64,000 nucleotides of DNA, from positions 1,364,001-1,428,000 of the forward strand of contig NZ_CP121197.1 of the NCBI RefSeq assembly GCF_029625215.1, given 5' to 3'. Position 1 is the first letter of the stretch, and each line of letters begins with the position of its first letter. The notes under the pieces are model-generated. The model was not told the DNA's origin. It worked only from the letters and a program-made list of their open reading frames with translations, and did no database searches. Below, in pieces: positions 35,639 through 44,653 of this stretch. Position numbers and translations under genes: made by a program. This DNA comes from Aurantibacillus circumpalustris. GTDB taxonomy: Bacteria; Bacteroidota; Bacteroidia; B-17B0; Aurantibacillaceae.

Positions 35639-35646
35639 TATCTTTA
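35639..35646 (+). promoter_or_regulatory. Promoter box TATCTTTA, leaderless arrangement
   Basis: One mismatch to TAnnTTTG, 4 nt before the ATG of the asparagine synthase gene. Confidence 0.45.
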
Positions 35647-35650
35647 GAAC

Positions 35651-37555
35651 ATGTGTGGTATTTCTGGTTTTATCGATAAGCAGCAACGATCCTCTTTGGG
35701 CGTTTTGCAAAACATGACCACCAGCCTCCAGCACCGTGGTCCTGATGCTTCGGGTTACCATTTCACAGAAAACGCTAAAGTGCAAATAGGTCTGGGTCAT
35801 CGTCGTCTATCGGTGATTGATTTGAGTGAGAGTGGTAAACAACCCATGCATTTTCAACACTTCTCCATTGTATTTAACGGCGAAATATATAATTACAAAG
35901 AGATTCAAAAAGAACTGATCGACCTTGGACATTCATTTATAAGTCATTCAGATACAGAAGTAATTTTACAAGCCTATTCGCGCTGGGGCCCAAGCTGTCT
36001 GAAAAAGTTTACTGGCATGTTTGCATTTGTTATTTATGATAAAGAAAAGGAAGAGGTTTTATGTGCACGCGACCGTGCTGGAGTTAAGCCATTTTTTTAT
36101 TATTTTAATAATGGATTATTTTTGTTCGCCTCAGAATTAAAAGCCTTCCACGAACATCCTGATTTTGTAAAGAAAATAAACTCCGAGGCTATGGCGGCGT
36201 TTATTCAGTTTGGAAATGTGCCCGGTGAGCTTTGTATCTTTGACCATTGTCATAAATTAAAACCGGGACATGTTTTAAAATTTTCATTCTTAAATTCTGA
36301 ATTGAGCCTTCAAAAATATTGGGATGTGTATGATGCATACAACAAACCTAAACTAGGAATTTCTTTTACTGAGGCGAAAATTGAAACTGAAAAAGTATTA
36401 AAGAAGGCCTGCGACTACCGCATGGTATCTGATGTTCCAGTAGGAGTGTTTTTAAGTGGAGGATACGACAGTGCCTGCGTGACGGCCTTACTGCAAAAAG
36501 ATAGAACGGAGAAAATAAAAACTTTTACAATTGCAGTTCCTGATATAGGATTGAATGAAGCGCCGTACGCCGCAGATATCGCAAAACAAATCGGAACAGA
36601 GCATCATGAATTTAATTGCAGCATGCAAGAAGCAAAGGAACTCCTATCGCAACTTCCTTACTTTTATGATGAACCATTTGCTGATAGCAGTGCCATTCCT
36701 TCAATGCTCTTAAGTCGACTCGCAAAAAAAGAGGTAACAGTTGCTTTAAGCGCTGATGCTGGGGATGAAGTTTTTGCAGGCTACAATCGCTACGATTATT
36801 TAATGAAGCATGGAAATTTTTTAAGTAAAACACCTGCACCGTTGAGAAAGATGGCTGTTGGACTTATGAACACTATTCCTGCAAAGTCATTGCCTTATTT
36901 TAATGAGCGTTATAATTTTGCTAACCGTTATGAAAAATTAAAATCCCTTCTCGTTGATCCTTCGGCCAAAAACATGATGTTGAGTTTAAGCAAGCAATAT
37001 AACGATCAACAACTTGAGGAATTATTAAGTCGCAAAATAAAATTTCCTGCCACCGCTTATCTAAGCGAACAATTAAAAGAGCAATTTTATACACCACTAT
37101 CTTATATGATGGCGGTTGACTATCAAACTTATTTGCCGGATGACATACTTCAAAAAGTTGACCGTGCTTCCATGAGTTCGGGATTAGAAGCAAGGGAGCC
37201 CTTTCTGGATCATCATGTGATTGAATGGGCAGCGCAGTTGCCAGACGAGTTCAAATACAATAAAGGCATTAAAAAATACATTCTAAAAGAAATTGTTCAT
37301 CAATACTTACCGGAAGATAAAATGAACCGTCCTAAAATGGGTTTTGCTATACCAATAGAAAAATGGTTAAGTGAAGATTTAAAATCTACAGTAGAAGAGT
37401 TTCTTAGTGATACACGTATTAAGCAGCAGGGATTGTTTCATGTGGCTCCTATTAAAAAACTAAAAGAAGAATTTTTTTCAGGAAAAACCGAACTAGGTTT
37501 AAAGATTTGGTACCTGCTTATGTTTCAAATGTGGCATAAAAAATGGATGGAATAA
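35651..37555 (+). CDS. asnB: Asparagine synthase (glutamine-hydrolysing)
   Basis: 634-aa two-domain amidotransferase. The glutaminase domain starts MCGISGFID, Cys2 being the nucleophile after Met removal; the LQHRGPDASGYH and FNGEIYNYKE segments line the glutamine site. The synthetase domain has the PP-loop VFLSGGYDSACV (Ser269-Ser274) and the C-terminal REPFLDHHVIEWAAQLP. Copies in polysaccharide clusters often amidate uronic acids rather than aspartate; that role here is inferred from location. It has its own promoter box. Confidence 0.92.
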   Translation: MCGISGFIDKQQRSSLGVLQNMTTSLQHRGPDASGYHFTENAKVQIGLGHRRLSVIDLSESGKQPMHFQHFSIVFNGEIYNYKEIQKELIDLGHSFISHSDTEVILQAYSRWGPSCLKKFTGMFAFVIYDKEKEEVLCARDRAGVKPFFYYFNNGLFLFASELKAFHEHPDFVKKINSEAMAAFIQFGNVPGELCIFDHCHKLKPGHVLKFSFLNSELSLQKYWDVYDAYNKPKLGISFTEAKIETEKVLKKACDYRMVSDVPVGVFLSGGYDSACVTALLQKDRTEKIKTFTIAVPDIGLNEAPYAADIAKQIGTEHHEFNCSMQEAKELLSQLPYFYDEPFADSSAIPSMLLSRLAKKEVTVALSADAGDEVFAGYNRYDYLMKHGNFLSKTPAPLRKMAVGLMNTIPAKSLPYFNERYNFANRYEKLKSLLVDPSAKNMMLSLSKQYNDQQLEELLSRKIKFPATAYLSEQLKEQFYTPLSYMMAVDYQTYLPDDILQKVDRASMSSGLEAREPFLDHHVIEWAAQLPDEFKYNKGIKKYILKEIVHQYLPEDKMNRPKMGFAIPIEKWLSEDLKSTVEEFLSDTRIKQQGLFHVAPIKKLKEEFFSGKTELGLKIWYLLMFQMWHKKWME

Positions 37556-37580
37556 TTCAAAAAATCCTTCTAAGAGATAA

Positions 37581-38957
37581 TTAAGACTTCTCAACAAAAA
37601 CAACTTTATCGTTTGACACGACTGCATTTTCAGCTGATTTCCTGCGTTTAGAAGCTTGATTTAAGAGCTCGTTTAAGATCACAAGACTAGACAAGAAAAA
37701 AGGAATACACGGAATCTTCAGTCGTACTAATGCACCAAAATTTGAAATAGAAACACCTACGGAAAAGGCAAAAAATATAGAGAAGATAAACGAGAACATT
37801 AATAAGGGATGTTTAGTAATCAAACCGAAAAATTTAAAAAACCGGAGTTTAATTAAGAGATAAACGCAAAAACCAAGTATAAAGCTATTTTCAATGGCTG
37901 AAATAGCCATTACTACGTTTCTTACATCAAAAATAGTGGGTCTGAAAAGCGCTGCAAATATGGCCTTGTGTGAAACGGATAGAAGTCCGCTTACACTCGC
38001 GTCATAATCACCAATATTAAAAGTGTTACCGCCATAATAACTTTGTTTTAAATCTTGTTGTGCGCCAGAAGCTGTGTTCACAACCTTTTCGAGTGAGTAT
38101 TTTCCCAAAGAATCACCCAAGGTCTGAAGTACAAATACTCCGATGATTAAACCAATAAAAACAAGCGTTGGAGCAAACATAACACGCAATACCGCGTTTT
38201 TCATTTTTGTAGTTCGTAAAGTAACATACCAAATAATGGAACCAGGTAGTAAGGCAAATAAAATATATGGTTTAATGGATAACAGCAAATACACGGAAAC
38301 ACCTAGAGAAAAAAGGTACCCAGCTTTCAATTTTTTTTGTGTGAAGAACCAATAAAAACCATGTACATAGAAACAGGCCGCTGAAAATGTAATACTGTCT
38401 TTCATAATACCGCTGCCCCAAAAAACAACGGATGGAATATAGAGTATGGACCAAGCAAACTGTTTACCAAGTTTAGGAAACTCATTCACAAATACTAAAT
38501 ATAATCTCCAAACACCAAGATAACATACAGCGGCAACAACAATTGCACTGGCCAAATAACTTTTAAAACAAACGAGTGATATTGGCACAAAACATTTAGC
38601 TACGAAAAAGGCATAGCTATCATTTACCCAGTAAAAAAAAGCGTAATTAGAATTCAATAAATAAATTTCCCCGAATTGCGGATCGCCAAAATAGAGATAA
38701 AGAAAATCTTCGGGTCTATCAAAAAGAACATCTACCAATGCACATGCAGTGAAATGATAGTTTACAGTATCTCCTCCGTTATAATAATAAAAATAGATAA
38801 GCCCAAGCGCGATTGCGCCACCCATTTTAACCAATAGCCCGGGTAAAAAATATTTGTAAACCTCCTCTTTTCTTCTTCGTTTTATGCTAAATTTATGAGC
38901 GAAAAGCAAAATGATCATCGCATAAATTGGCGCCAACAATAAGTCATAAATGTCCAT
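37581..38957 (-). CDS. Polytopic membrane protein, candidate polysaccharide polymerase
   Basis: 458 aa with about ten TM helices. No confident family. A large extracytoplasmic loop between the last third of helices (about 285-335, with SLGKYSLEKVVN and YYGGNTFNIGDYD) and motifs such as VVFWGSGIMKDSITFSA and LLSIKPYILFALLPG recall Wzy/EpsG-type repeat-unit polymerases. It is the only candidate polymerase in the window and is alone on the minus strand within the sugar cluster, convergent with asnB. It could equally be a membrane glycosyltransferase. Confidence 0.5.
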   Translation of the reverse strand: MDIYDLLLAPIYAMIILLFAHKFSIKRRRKEEVYKYFLPGLLVKMGGAIALGLIYFYYYNGGDTVNYHFTACALVDVLFDRPEDFLYLYFGDPQFGEIYLLNSNYAFFYWVNDSYAFFVAKCFVPISLVCFKSYLASAIVVAAVCYLGVWRLYLVFVNEFPKLGKQFAWSILYIPSVVFWGSGIMKDSITFSAACFYVHGFYWFFTQKKLKAGYLFSLGVSVYLLLSIKPYILFALLPGSIIWYVTLRTTKMKNAVLRVMFAPTLVFIGLIIGVFVLQTLGDSLGKYSLEKVVNTASGAQQDLKQSYYGGNTFNIGDYDASVSGLLSVSHKAIFAALFRPTIFDVRNVVMAISAIENSFILGFCVYLLIKLRFFKFFGLITKHPLLMFSFIFSIFFAFSVGVSISNFGALVRLKIPCIPFFLSSLVILNELLNQASKRRKSAENAVVSNDKVVFVEKS

Positions 38958-38987
38958 GGATGCTATAAATTTAAAGAATAAAACTCA

Positions 38988-40208
38988 TTGAACAAAAACA
39001 CACTTTATATAACGTTTGACGGACTGAGTGATCCCTTAGGCCAATCGCAGATTCTACCATATGTATGCGGTCTTGCTCAAAGCGGCTTTCATGTAAATGT
39101 CCTTTCTTGTGAAAAAAAAGAAAGACTAAGAAAAGAAAAAACAACCATTTTATCAGCTATTGACAAACTTCCGATTAGTTGGAACTACATTTTATATGAC
39201 GCTGAAGGAGGAATGTTATCCCGATTTTTCTACATACTACGTATCTGGAATCTTGCAAGAAAAACGCATCGTAAAAAGAATATCGAGCTTGTACATTGCC
39301 GTAGTTACCTTGCGTCGCTTATTGGTTTGGCGTTTAAACGTCGTTTTAAAATTCCTTTTGTATTTGATATGCGCGGTTTTTGGGCCGATGAACGTTTGGA
39401 CGGAGGGATATGGAAAGAAGGAAAACCAATTGAAGCGTTTTTTTATTCCTACTTTAAGAAAAAGGAAAAACAATTTTTATCTGAATCAGATGCTGTCATT
39501 TCGCTCACACATGCAGGGCTAAAAGAGTTAAACGCCCAATTTCCGAAAAACAATTTGGACGAAAGGACTACAATAATACCATGTTGTACAAATACAGACA
39601 AGTTTAGTCGAAAAGCAGTTAAACCGGTGGATTCTCTAGTCGATGTGTCGTCCAATGATCATGTTCTCATATACACAGGCTCAATTGGAACCTGGTATTA
39701 CACAAAAGAGATGATCGATTGTATTCTTATTTGGAAACAGTTAATTCCGAATCTTAAACTCCTTATCCTTACAAAAGATGCAGAGGAATTGGATAAAATT
39801 CTAACTAATTACACTTTAGAACAAAGAAAAATAATTATTTCTGCGAGCGCTTCATACAAGGATGTGCCAGCATACCTATCTATTGCAAAGGCAGCAATCT
39901 TTTTTATTAAACCTGCTTATTCTAAAATTGCATCTTCACCAACAAAAATGGCAGAATGTTGGGCTATGGGACTTCCAATAATTACAAACTCAGGTATAGG
40001 GGATAATGACCTTTATTTTAATACAAATAAGGGCGGTGTATTGGTGGAGGGTTTTTCGACGCCTGATTATCGTTCCGCTTGTCAAAGCTATCTTTCTCTT
40101 TCAGCAGATCCTGATCATTACAGAAGCATTGCGTTAAATCACTTTGACACGAGTATGGCCATTGCCAAATATGTTGCTATATATAAAAAATTAACCGCAA
40201 AATCCTGA
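38988..40208 (+). CDS. Glycosyltransferase family 4
   Basis: 406-aa GT-B enzyme. The N-terminal domain has DGLSDPLGQSQILPYVCGLA and FVFDMRGFWADERLDGG. The C-terminal Rossmann half has IPCCTNTDKF, LIYTGSIGTWYYTKEM and IKPAYSKIASSPTKMAECWAMGLPII, where the KMAE segment carries the donor-binding acid. TTG start at 38988, 15 nt after a TAAATTTA promoter-like box and 31 nt from the divergent membrane gene. Its stop overlaps a probable CTG start of the next gene. Confidence 0.88.
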   Translation: MNKNTLYITFDGLSDPLGQSQILPYVCGLAQSGFHVNVLSCEKKERLRKEKTTILSAIDKLPISWNYILYDAEGGMLSRFFYILRIWNLARKTHRKKNIELVHCRSYLASLIGLAFKRRFKIPFVFDMRGFWADERLDGGIWKEGKPIEAFFYSYFKKKEKQFLSESDAVISLTHAGLKELNAQFPKNNLDERTTIIPCCTNTDKFSRKAVKPVDSLVDVSSNDHVLIYTGSIGTWYYTKEMIDCILIWKQLIPNLKLLILTKDAEELDKILTNYTLEQRKIIISASASYKDVPAYLSIAKAAIFFIKPAYSKIASSPTKMAECWAMGLPIITNSGIGDNDLYFNTNKGGVLVEGFSTPDYRSACQSYLSLSADPDHYRSIALNHFDTSMAIAKYVAIYKKLTAKS

Positions 40209-40945
40209 TAAAAGACCTGCAACATATTAAATACAAAAGGTTTATTTTTAGTGTTGATGAGTATTTTCTCACCGAAAAAATAAAAATCAACGCTTCCATC
40301 AATTATTGCATACAGTGTCCTGTCAATATTAACAATGCGTTGAACGAGTTTTACACCTTGTTAATAGACCTGTCTCAATCTATAGAAAAAATAAAAGAAG
40401 GAATTTATCATAGAACGCTTACAGAAATAAGTTCGTTTTTAAAAAATCAGAACTTCGAGCATAAAATTCTGTTTAACCTCACGGGTAAAGAACTAAGTGC
40501 ATTCATTCAATTATTTAATCAATTTGCCAAGGAGAAGAAAATTAGAAGTGCTGAAAGTTATAGATTGAAAACGTACAATAAATATGGCATTCTTGCCGTC
40601 TCATTTATTCGTCAAAAGGATAAGTTTCTTTGTGTAAATTTTTATAGAGTTACGAGTGAAAGGGCAGTTAATATTAGTTCTTTTACTCCAAAAAACGCGG
40701 AGTTCAATGCTACTCACATTGGTAGGGCACATCGTGCATTACATTGGTTAGATATACTAGAATTTAGAAACTCAGGCGTAAAGTACTATGATTTCTGCGG
40801 CTGGTATTCGGGCCAAACAGATAAAGCTTTACTCAATGTAAATAAATTTAAAGAGCAGTTCACAAATTTTAAAATTAAAGAGTATACTGGAGTGGTCTAT
40901 TTAAACCCAACATTACGATTTTTAAAAAAAATGATCGGCAGCTGA
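40205..40945 (+). CDS. FemAB/GNAT-like acyltransferase, probable CTG start
   Basis: About 246 aa. The C-terminal half resembles the FemAB-type GNAT fold: THIGRAHRALHWLDILEF, VKYYDFCGWYSG and LLNVNKFKEQFTNFKIKEYTG. Such proteins transfer an amino acid or acyl group to cell-wall or sugar acceptors. The first ordinary start codon is TTG 40340, but the frame is open with coding-like composition back to a stop at 40184. No ATG, GTG or TTG lies in that stretch. CTG 40205 overlaps the upstream TGA exactly as ATGA does elsewhere here, so I favour it; 40340 is the conservative start. Confidence 0.65.
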   Translation: MIKDLQHIKYKRFIFSVDEYFLTEKIKINASINYCIQCPVNINNALNEFYTLLIDLSQSIEKIKEGIYHRTLTEISSFLKNQNFEHKILFNLTGKELSAFIQLFNQFAKEKKIRSAESYRLKTYNKYGILAVSFIRQKDKFLCVNFYRVTSERAVNISSFTPKNAEFNATHIGRAHRALHWLDILEFRNSGVKYYDFCGWYSGQTDKALLNVNKFKEQFTNFKIKEYTGVVYLNPTLRFLKKMIGS

Positions 40946-41700
40946 TGGATAAAAACAAGAAGGTATATTCTGATAAAAAAGTGATTGATTGGTATGGTCA
41001 ATTGGAAGAAATTTGGCCGATCGAAAAAAAAATCTTTGCCGAATATAAAAATTTGCTGCAATCAGGCAACTTTTTAGATGTTGGAGTAGGTGGCGGACGC
41101 ACAACCAAGTATCTAGCAAACATCTGTAAGCACTATACAGGAATCGATTATTCAGAGAAATTTATTGAAAAACTAAAGGAGCATTATCCTGAATTCGAGT
41201 ATTATACTATCGACGCATCTGATATGTCTGCCTTTCAAGATCAAACATTTGATTTTGTTAACTTTTCTTTCAATGGCATGGATTATGTAGATTTGGATAA
41301 TCGAAAAAAAATCTTTTCAGAGATGTACCGTGTTTTGAAGCCGAAGGGATTATTTTTCTTCTCCACGCATAATAAAAATCATTTTAGTTTTAATATTAAT
41401 CCATGGCGGAATAAAAATAATTCCTTCAGCATAAATATTAAAACTTTTTTAAAACTAGTACCGTATTTGATTAAAAAACAAAGACAAAAAACACACACGG
41501 TATACCATAAGGATTACGCAATTATTAATGATTCAGCTCATAATTATGAACTAATGACATTTTATACATCCCCTGCTTTTTTACGAAGACAATTGAGTGA
41601 TAATGGCTTTGTTGAAATAGATTATTATCTGAAGTCAGGTGAAAAGAAAGATGATTCGCAATTAGAAGAATGGATTTTTGCTACTGCAAAGAAGGCTTAG
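40945..41700 (+). CDS. Class I SAM-dependent methyltransferase
   Basis: 251-aa enzyme with motif I FLDVGVGGGRTTKYLA (about 33-48), YTGIDYSEKFIEKL as the strand-2 acidic end, and FDFVNFSFNGMDYVD followed by LKPKGLFFFSTHNKNH. The start shares one base with the upstream stop (TGATG), so it is coupled to the FemAB-like gene. Its last 20 bp overlap the convergent deacetylase. Confidence 0.87.
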   Translation: MDKNKKVYSDKKVIDWYGQLEEIWPIEKKIFAEYKNLLQSGNFLDVGVGGGRTTKYLANICKHYTGIDYSEKFIEKLKEHYPEFEYYTIDASDMSAFQDQTFDFVNFSFNGMDYVDLDNRKKIFSEMYRVLKPKGLFFFSTHNKNHFSFNINPWRNKNNSFSINIKTFLKLVPYLIKKQRQKTHTVYHKDYAIINDSAHNYELMTFYTSPAFLRRQLSDNGFVEIDYYLKSGEKKDDSQLEEWIFATAKKA

Positions 41701-42694
41701 GTTTAATCATCTTATGAAAGCCATTTATTAATAAAAAAAGTTCCTCAGCGCTCCCTTGATGGATATTGAACCGTGGAAGTTCATATAAATAATTGCGGTC
41801 TTCTTTTAACTTCGATAGACTTACTAATTCATTGATTTTAGTGAAGCACATCGCGTAGTGTTTTTTAACAACTTTAAGTGATAATTCATTAACCCTTGCA
41901 AAAGGAAATGCAAAAGAAGACACTTTAATATTTAATTTTTCTTCAATAATATTCTTCGATTCGGCAATTTCAAATTCAATAAATTCCAAATCTGTTTCCT
42001 GAATAAAACTTGGATGGGTGAGGCTATGTGACGCAATAGTTACATGTTTTTCGTCTAGCTTTTTCAATTCCTCAAAACTTAATAATTCCTTACTTATAAC
42101 TCTGTTATCATTTTCGAACTTTTCTAACAAAGCACTAACTATTTTCTGACGTTCTAAATGGTGTAATAAACAAAGATGCTTTGTAATCGCAAGATTCAAG
42201 CTAAAGTCGTTAGGGGTTTTAGAATAATCGATATCTTGGTTATGTTGAAGAAAAAAATCTTTTATGTCACTAAAACTATAATGTTTAATAAAAAAAATGA
42301 CGGTTGATGTCCATATGTGACCATTGTTAGAAATATTAAATGGCAATACAAAAAGAGTTGAGTGTGCATTATGTTTTTTAAGAACTGGATAGGCGTAGTC
42401 GAGATAGTTCGTATATCCGTCATCAAATGTGATGAAGCACGCATTTGTAAAGTCCATTTCTGGTTGAGTATGTAAATAATGTAAGGGTAAAATGCTATAA
42501 TGTTTTTTAAGCAATAAGATCATTTCTTCGAATAGCCTTGGGTGAATTCCTGGCCAAACACTGTCATATTCTGGAATAATTTTATGAAAAACAATTACGG
42601 GTACTTTTGATTTTTTTTTGTTCCGGTAAAGGAGGTAATTCCCAATTTTAAACCAATACAATATTTTAAACACAGAATTTCTAAATAATGTCAT
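41681..42694 (-). CDS. Polysaccharide deacetylase (NodB homology, CE4)
   Basis: 337-aa deacetylase. The catalytic/metal motif TFDDGYTNY is at about 89-97 (Asp91-Asp92) and the zinc-binding HxxxH is in IASHSLTHPSF. The substrate is an N- or O-acetylated glycan, plausibly the local polysaccharide. No signal peptide is obvious, although the N-terminus (VFKILYWFKIGNYLLYR) is hydrophobic-aromatic. It is convergent with, and overlaps, the methyltransferase gene by 20 bp. Confidence 0.85.
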   Translation of the reverse strand: MTLFRNSVFKILYWFKIGNYLLYRNKKKSKVPVIVFHKIIPEYDSVWPGIHPRLFEEMILLLKKHYSILPLHYLHTQPEMDFTNACFITFDDGYTNYLDYAYPVLKKHNAHSTLFVLPFNISNNGHIWTSTVIFFIKHYSFSDIKDFFLQHNQDIDYSKTPNDFSLNLAITKHLCLLHHLERQKIVSALLEKFENDNRVISKELLSFEELKKLDEKHVTIASHSLTHPSFIQETDLEFIEFEIAESKNIIEEKLNIKVSSFAFPFARVNELSLKVVKKHYAMCFTKINELVSLSKLKEDRNYLYELPRFNIHQGSAEELFLLINGFHKMIKPKPSLQ

Positions 42695-42809
42695 AAGTCA
42701 GTCCTAAAGTTACTTCTTCGGTTATCGCCAGAAACCAACATAAATGGATCTATTAAGAATTTTGTAGGAATAAATTTATCTATTTTTTAACGATTGCCAA
42801 AATTTTATT

Positions 42810-42817
42810 TACCTTTG
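42810..42817 (+). promoter_or_regulatory. Promoter box TACCTTTG, leaderless arrangement
   Basis: Exact TAnnTTTG, 6 nt before the ATG of galE at 42824. It lies inside a longer open frame starting at 42794 and fixes the shorter start. Confidence 0.6.
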
Positions 42818-42823
42818 TTTTTC

Positions 42824-43840
42824 ATGGGAAGTGTTATAGTTACGGGAGGAGCAGGATACATTGGCTCACATACAATTATTGAATTATTAAACAAAAGCAA
42901 TTATAGAATAGTTTCTGTAGATAACTTTTCAAATTCGAGCCCATTAGCTTACGAAAAAATTAAGACTGTTACCAGCAGGCCATTTGAAACAGTCGATGTT
43001 GATCTTTGTAATGAAAAGGAACTTTTTTCTAAGCTTTCTTTGTTTACCGATATAGTCGGAATAATTCATTTTGCAGCTTTTAAATCGGTACCAGACTCGG
43101 TTACTAATCCAATCTTATATTACCAAAATAACAATAGTTCGCTTCAAAACATTCTAAAATTCGCACAGGAAAAAGCAATTGATAATTTTATTTTTTCTTC
43201 GTCATGTTCTGTGTATGGCAATGCGGATGAACTTCCTGTTACGGAACAAACACCTTTGAAAAGGGCAGAAAGCCCTTACGCTCACACGAAACAAATTGGT
43301 GAAGAGATTATTGGATTTTTCTGTGAAGCCAGGCCGAATTTTAAAACAGTAGTTCTTCGCTATTTTAATCCAGTTGGAGCCCACATTACTGGCAAAATAG
43401 GAGAGTTCCCAATAACCAAACCAAATAATTTAGTACCAATAATCACACAAACTGCTGTTGGCAAAAACGCTTTAACTGTTTTTGGAAATGATTATGACAC
43501 ACGGGACGGTTCGTGTATTAGAGATTATATACACGTAAGTGATGTGGCCGATGCGCATGTAAAAGCAATCAATTTTCTTATTGAAGGAAGGAATAGAAAG
43601 CAAATTTCATTATTCAATCTTGGCACTGGCAATGGTGTAAGTGTTTTGGAAGCAATTAAGTCTTTTGAAAAAGTGTCGGGCATTAAATTAAATTATAAAA
43701 TTGGAGCGCGTCGTCCCGGTGACGTGATTGCTGTCTATGCTGATAACACTTTGGTTAAAACAGAATTGAAATGGCAGGCAGAATATACTTTGGATGACAT
43801 GATGCTAAGTGCTTGGAAATGGCAGCAGGCCTTAGATTAG
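42824..43840 (+). CDS. galE: UDP-glucose 4-epimerase
   Basis: 338-aa enzyme, exactly the usual GalE length. It interconverts UDP-glucose and UDP-galactose (or the N-acetyl forms). Motifs: VTGGAGYIGSHT at 5-16, the active-site region FSSSCSVYGN and SPYAHTKQIGEEII with Tyr-Lys, RYFNPVGAH and RDYIHVSDVADAH. The last gene of the polysaccharide region on the plus strand; it supplies a galactose-type precursor. Convergent with rsmA 9 bp away. Confidence 0.95.
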   Translation: MGSVIVTGGAGYIGSHTIIELLNKSNYRIVSVDNFSNSSPLAYEKIKTVTSRPFETVDVDLCNEKELFSKLSLFTDIVGIIHFAAFKSVPDSVTNPILYYQNNNSSLQNILKFAQEKAIDNFIFSSSCSVYGNADELPVTEQTPLKRAESPYAHTKQIGEEIIGFFCEARPNFKTVVLRYFNPVGAHITGKIGEFPITKPNNLVPIITQTAVGKNALTVFGNDYDTRDGSCIRDYIHVSDVADAHVKAINFLIEGRNRKQISLFNLGTGNGVSVLEAIKSFEKVSGIKLNYKIGARRPGDVIAVYADNTLVKTELKWQAEYTLDDMMLSAWKWQQALD

Positions 43841-43849
43841 AATAAAAGT

Positions 43850-44629
43850 CTAACTATTTTCTTCTACAAATTTGGTGAGTTCTACAAACTGAGCAACAGA
43901 GAGTTGTTCGGGACGTTTGTCTAAAAGTGGATAACGAATTTCATTATTATTAAATAAAATACGAATAGAATTTCGAATGGTTTTTCGTCGTTGATTAAAG
44001 GCTGTCTTTACTACTTTTTTAAATAACACTTCATCACAATCTAATTTTTGAACAGAATTTCTTGTTAAACGAATAACAGCACTTTTTACTTTTGGTGGCG
44101 GTGTAAATGCATTCTCATTTACTGTGAAAAGGTATTCAATGTCGTAGTAAGCTTGTAACAATACACTTAGAATACCATACACTTTTGATCCGGGTTTCTC
44201 GGCAAGGCGCATGGCCACTTCCTTTTGAAACATACCCACAGCATAGTCTACTTCATTTTTATGTTCTAAAACTTTAAACATAATTTGACTAGAAATATTA
44301 TATGGAAAATTTCCAATCACATTAAATTTATTGCCGGCTAATTTTATAAGGTCTGTTTCTAAAAAATCAGAAATCATTACCTTTTCTTTTTGAGAGGGAT
44401 ATTTTTCTTTTAAAAAAGCAACCGATTCTGTATCCACATCCAAAGCAAAAAACTTATCAATGTCTGTGATCATATGTTGTGTTAATACTCCAGTACCCGG
44501 ACCAACTTCAATGATTGGCGTTGATTTGTCTTTTTCCAACAAAGCCTCAACAATATTTTTAGCGATGTTTTCGTCGTTTAAAAAATGTTGACCTAAGTGT
44601 TTTTTTGCTCTTACCGGTTGATGCATCAT
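43850..44629 (-). CDS. rsmA: 16S rRNA (adenine1518/1519-N6)-dimethyltransferase
   Basis: 259-aa KsgA/RsmA, which dimethylates two adjacent adenines near the 3-prime end of 16S rRNA late in 30S assembly. Motifs: KKHLGQHFLNDENIAKNIV at the N-terminus, SAM motif IEVGPGTGVLTQHM, and IGNFPYNISSQIMFK, the NxPY-type active site. The C-terminal RRKTIRNSIR is typical. Two consecutive ATGs exist; the difference is one residue. It follows prfB after 24 bp and is probably co-transcribed with it. Confidence 0.96.
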   Translation of the reverse strand: MMHQPVRAKKHLGQHFLNDENIAKNIVEALLEKDKSTPIIEVGPGTGVLTQHMITDIDKFFALDVDTESVAFLKEKYPSQKEKVMISDFLETDLIKLAGNKFNVIGNFPYNISSQIMFKVLEHKNEVDYAVGMFQKEVAMRLAEKPGSKVYGILSVLLQAYYDIEYLFTVNENAFTPPPKVKSAVIRLTRNSVQKLDCDEVLFKKVVKTAFNQRRKTIRNSIRILFNNNEIRYPLLDKRPEQLSVAQFVELTKFVEENS

Positions 44630-44653
44630 AATTTGTATTCGTAGATTTATATT

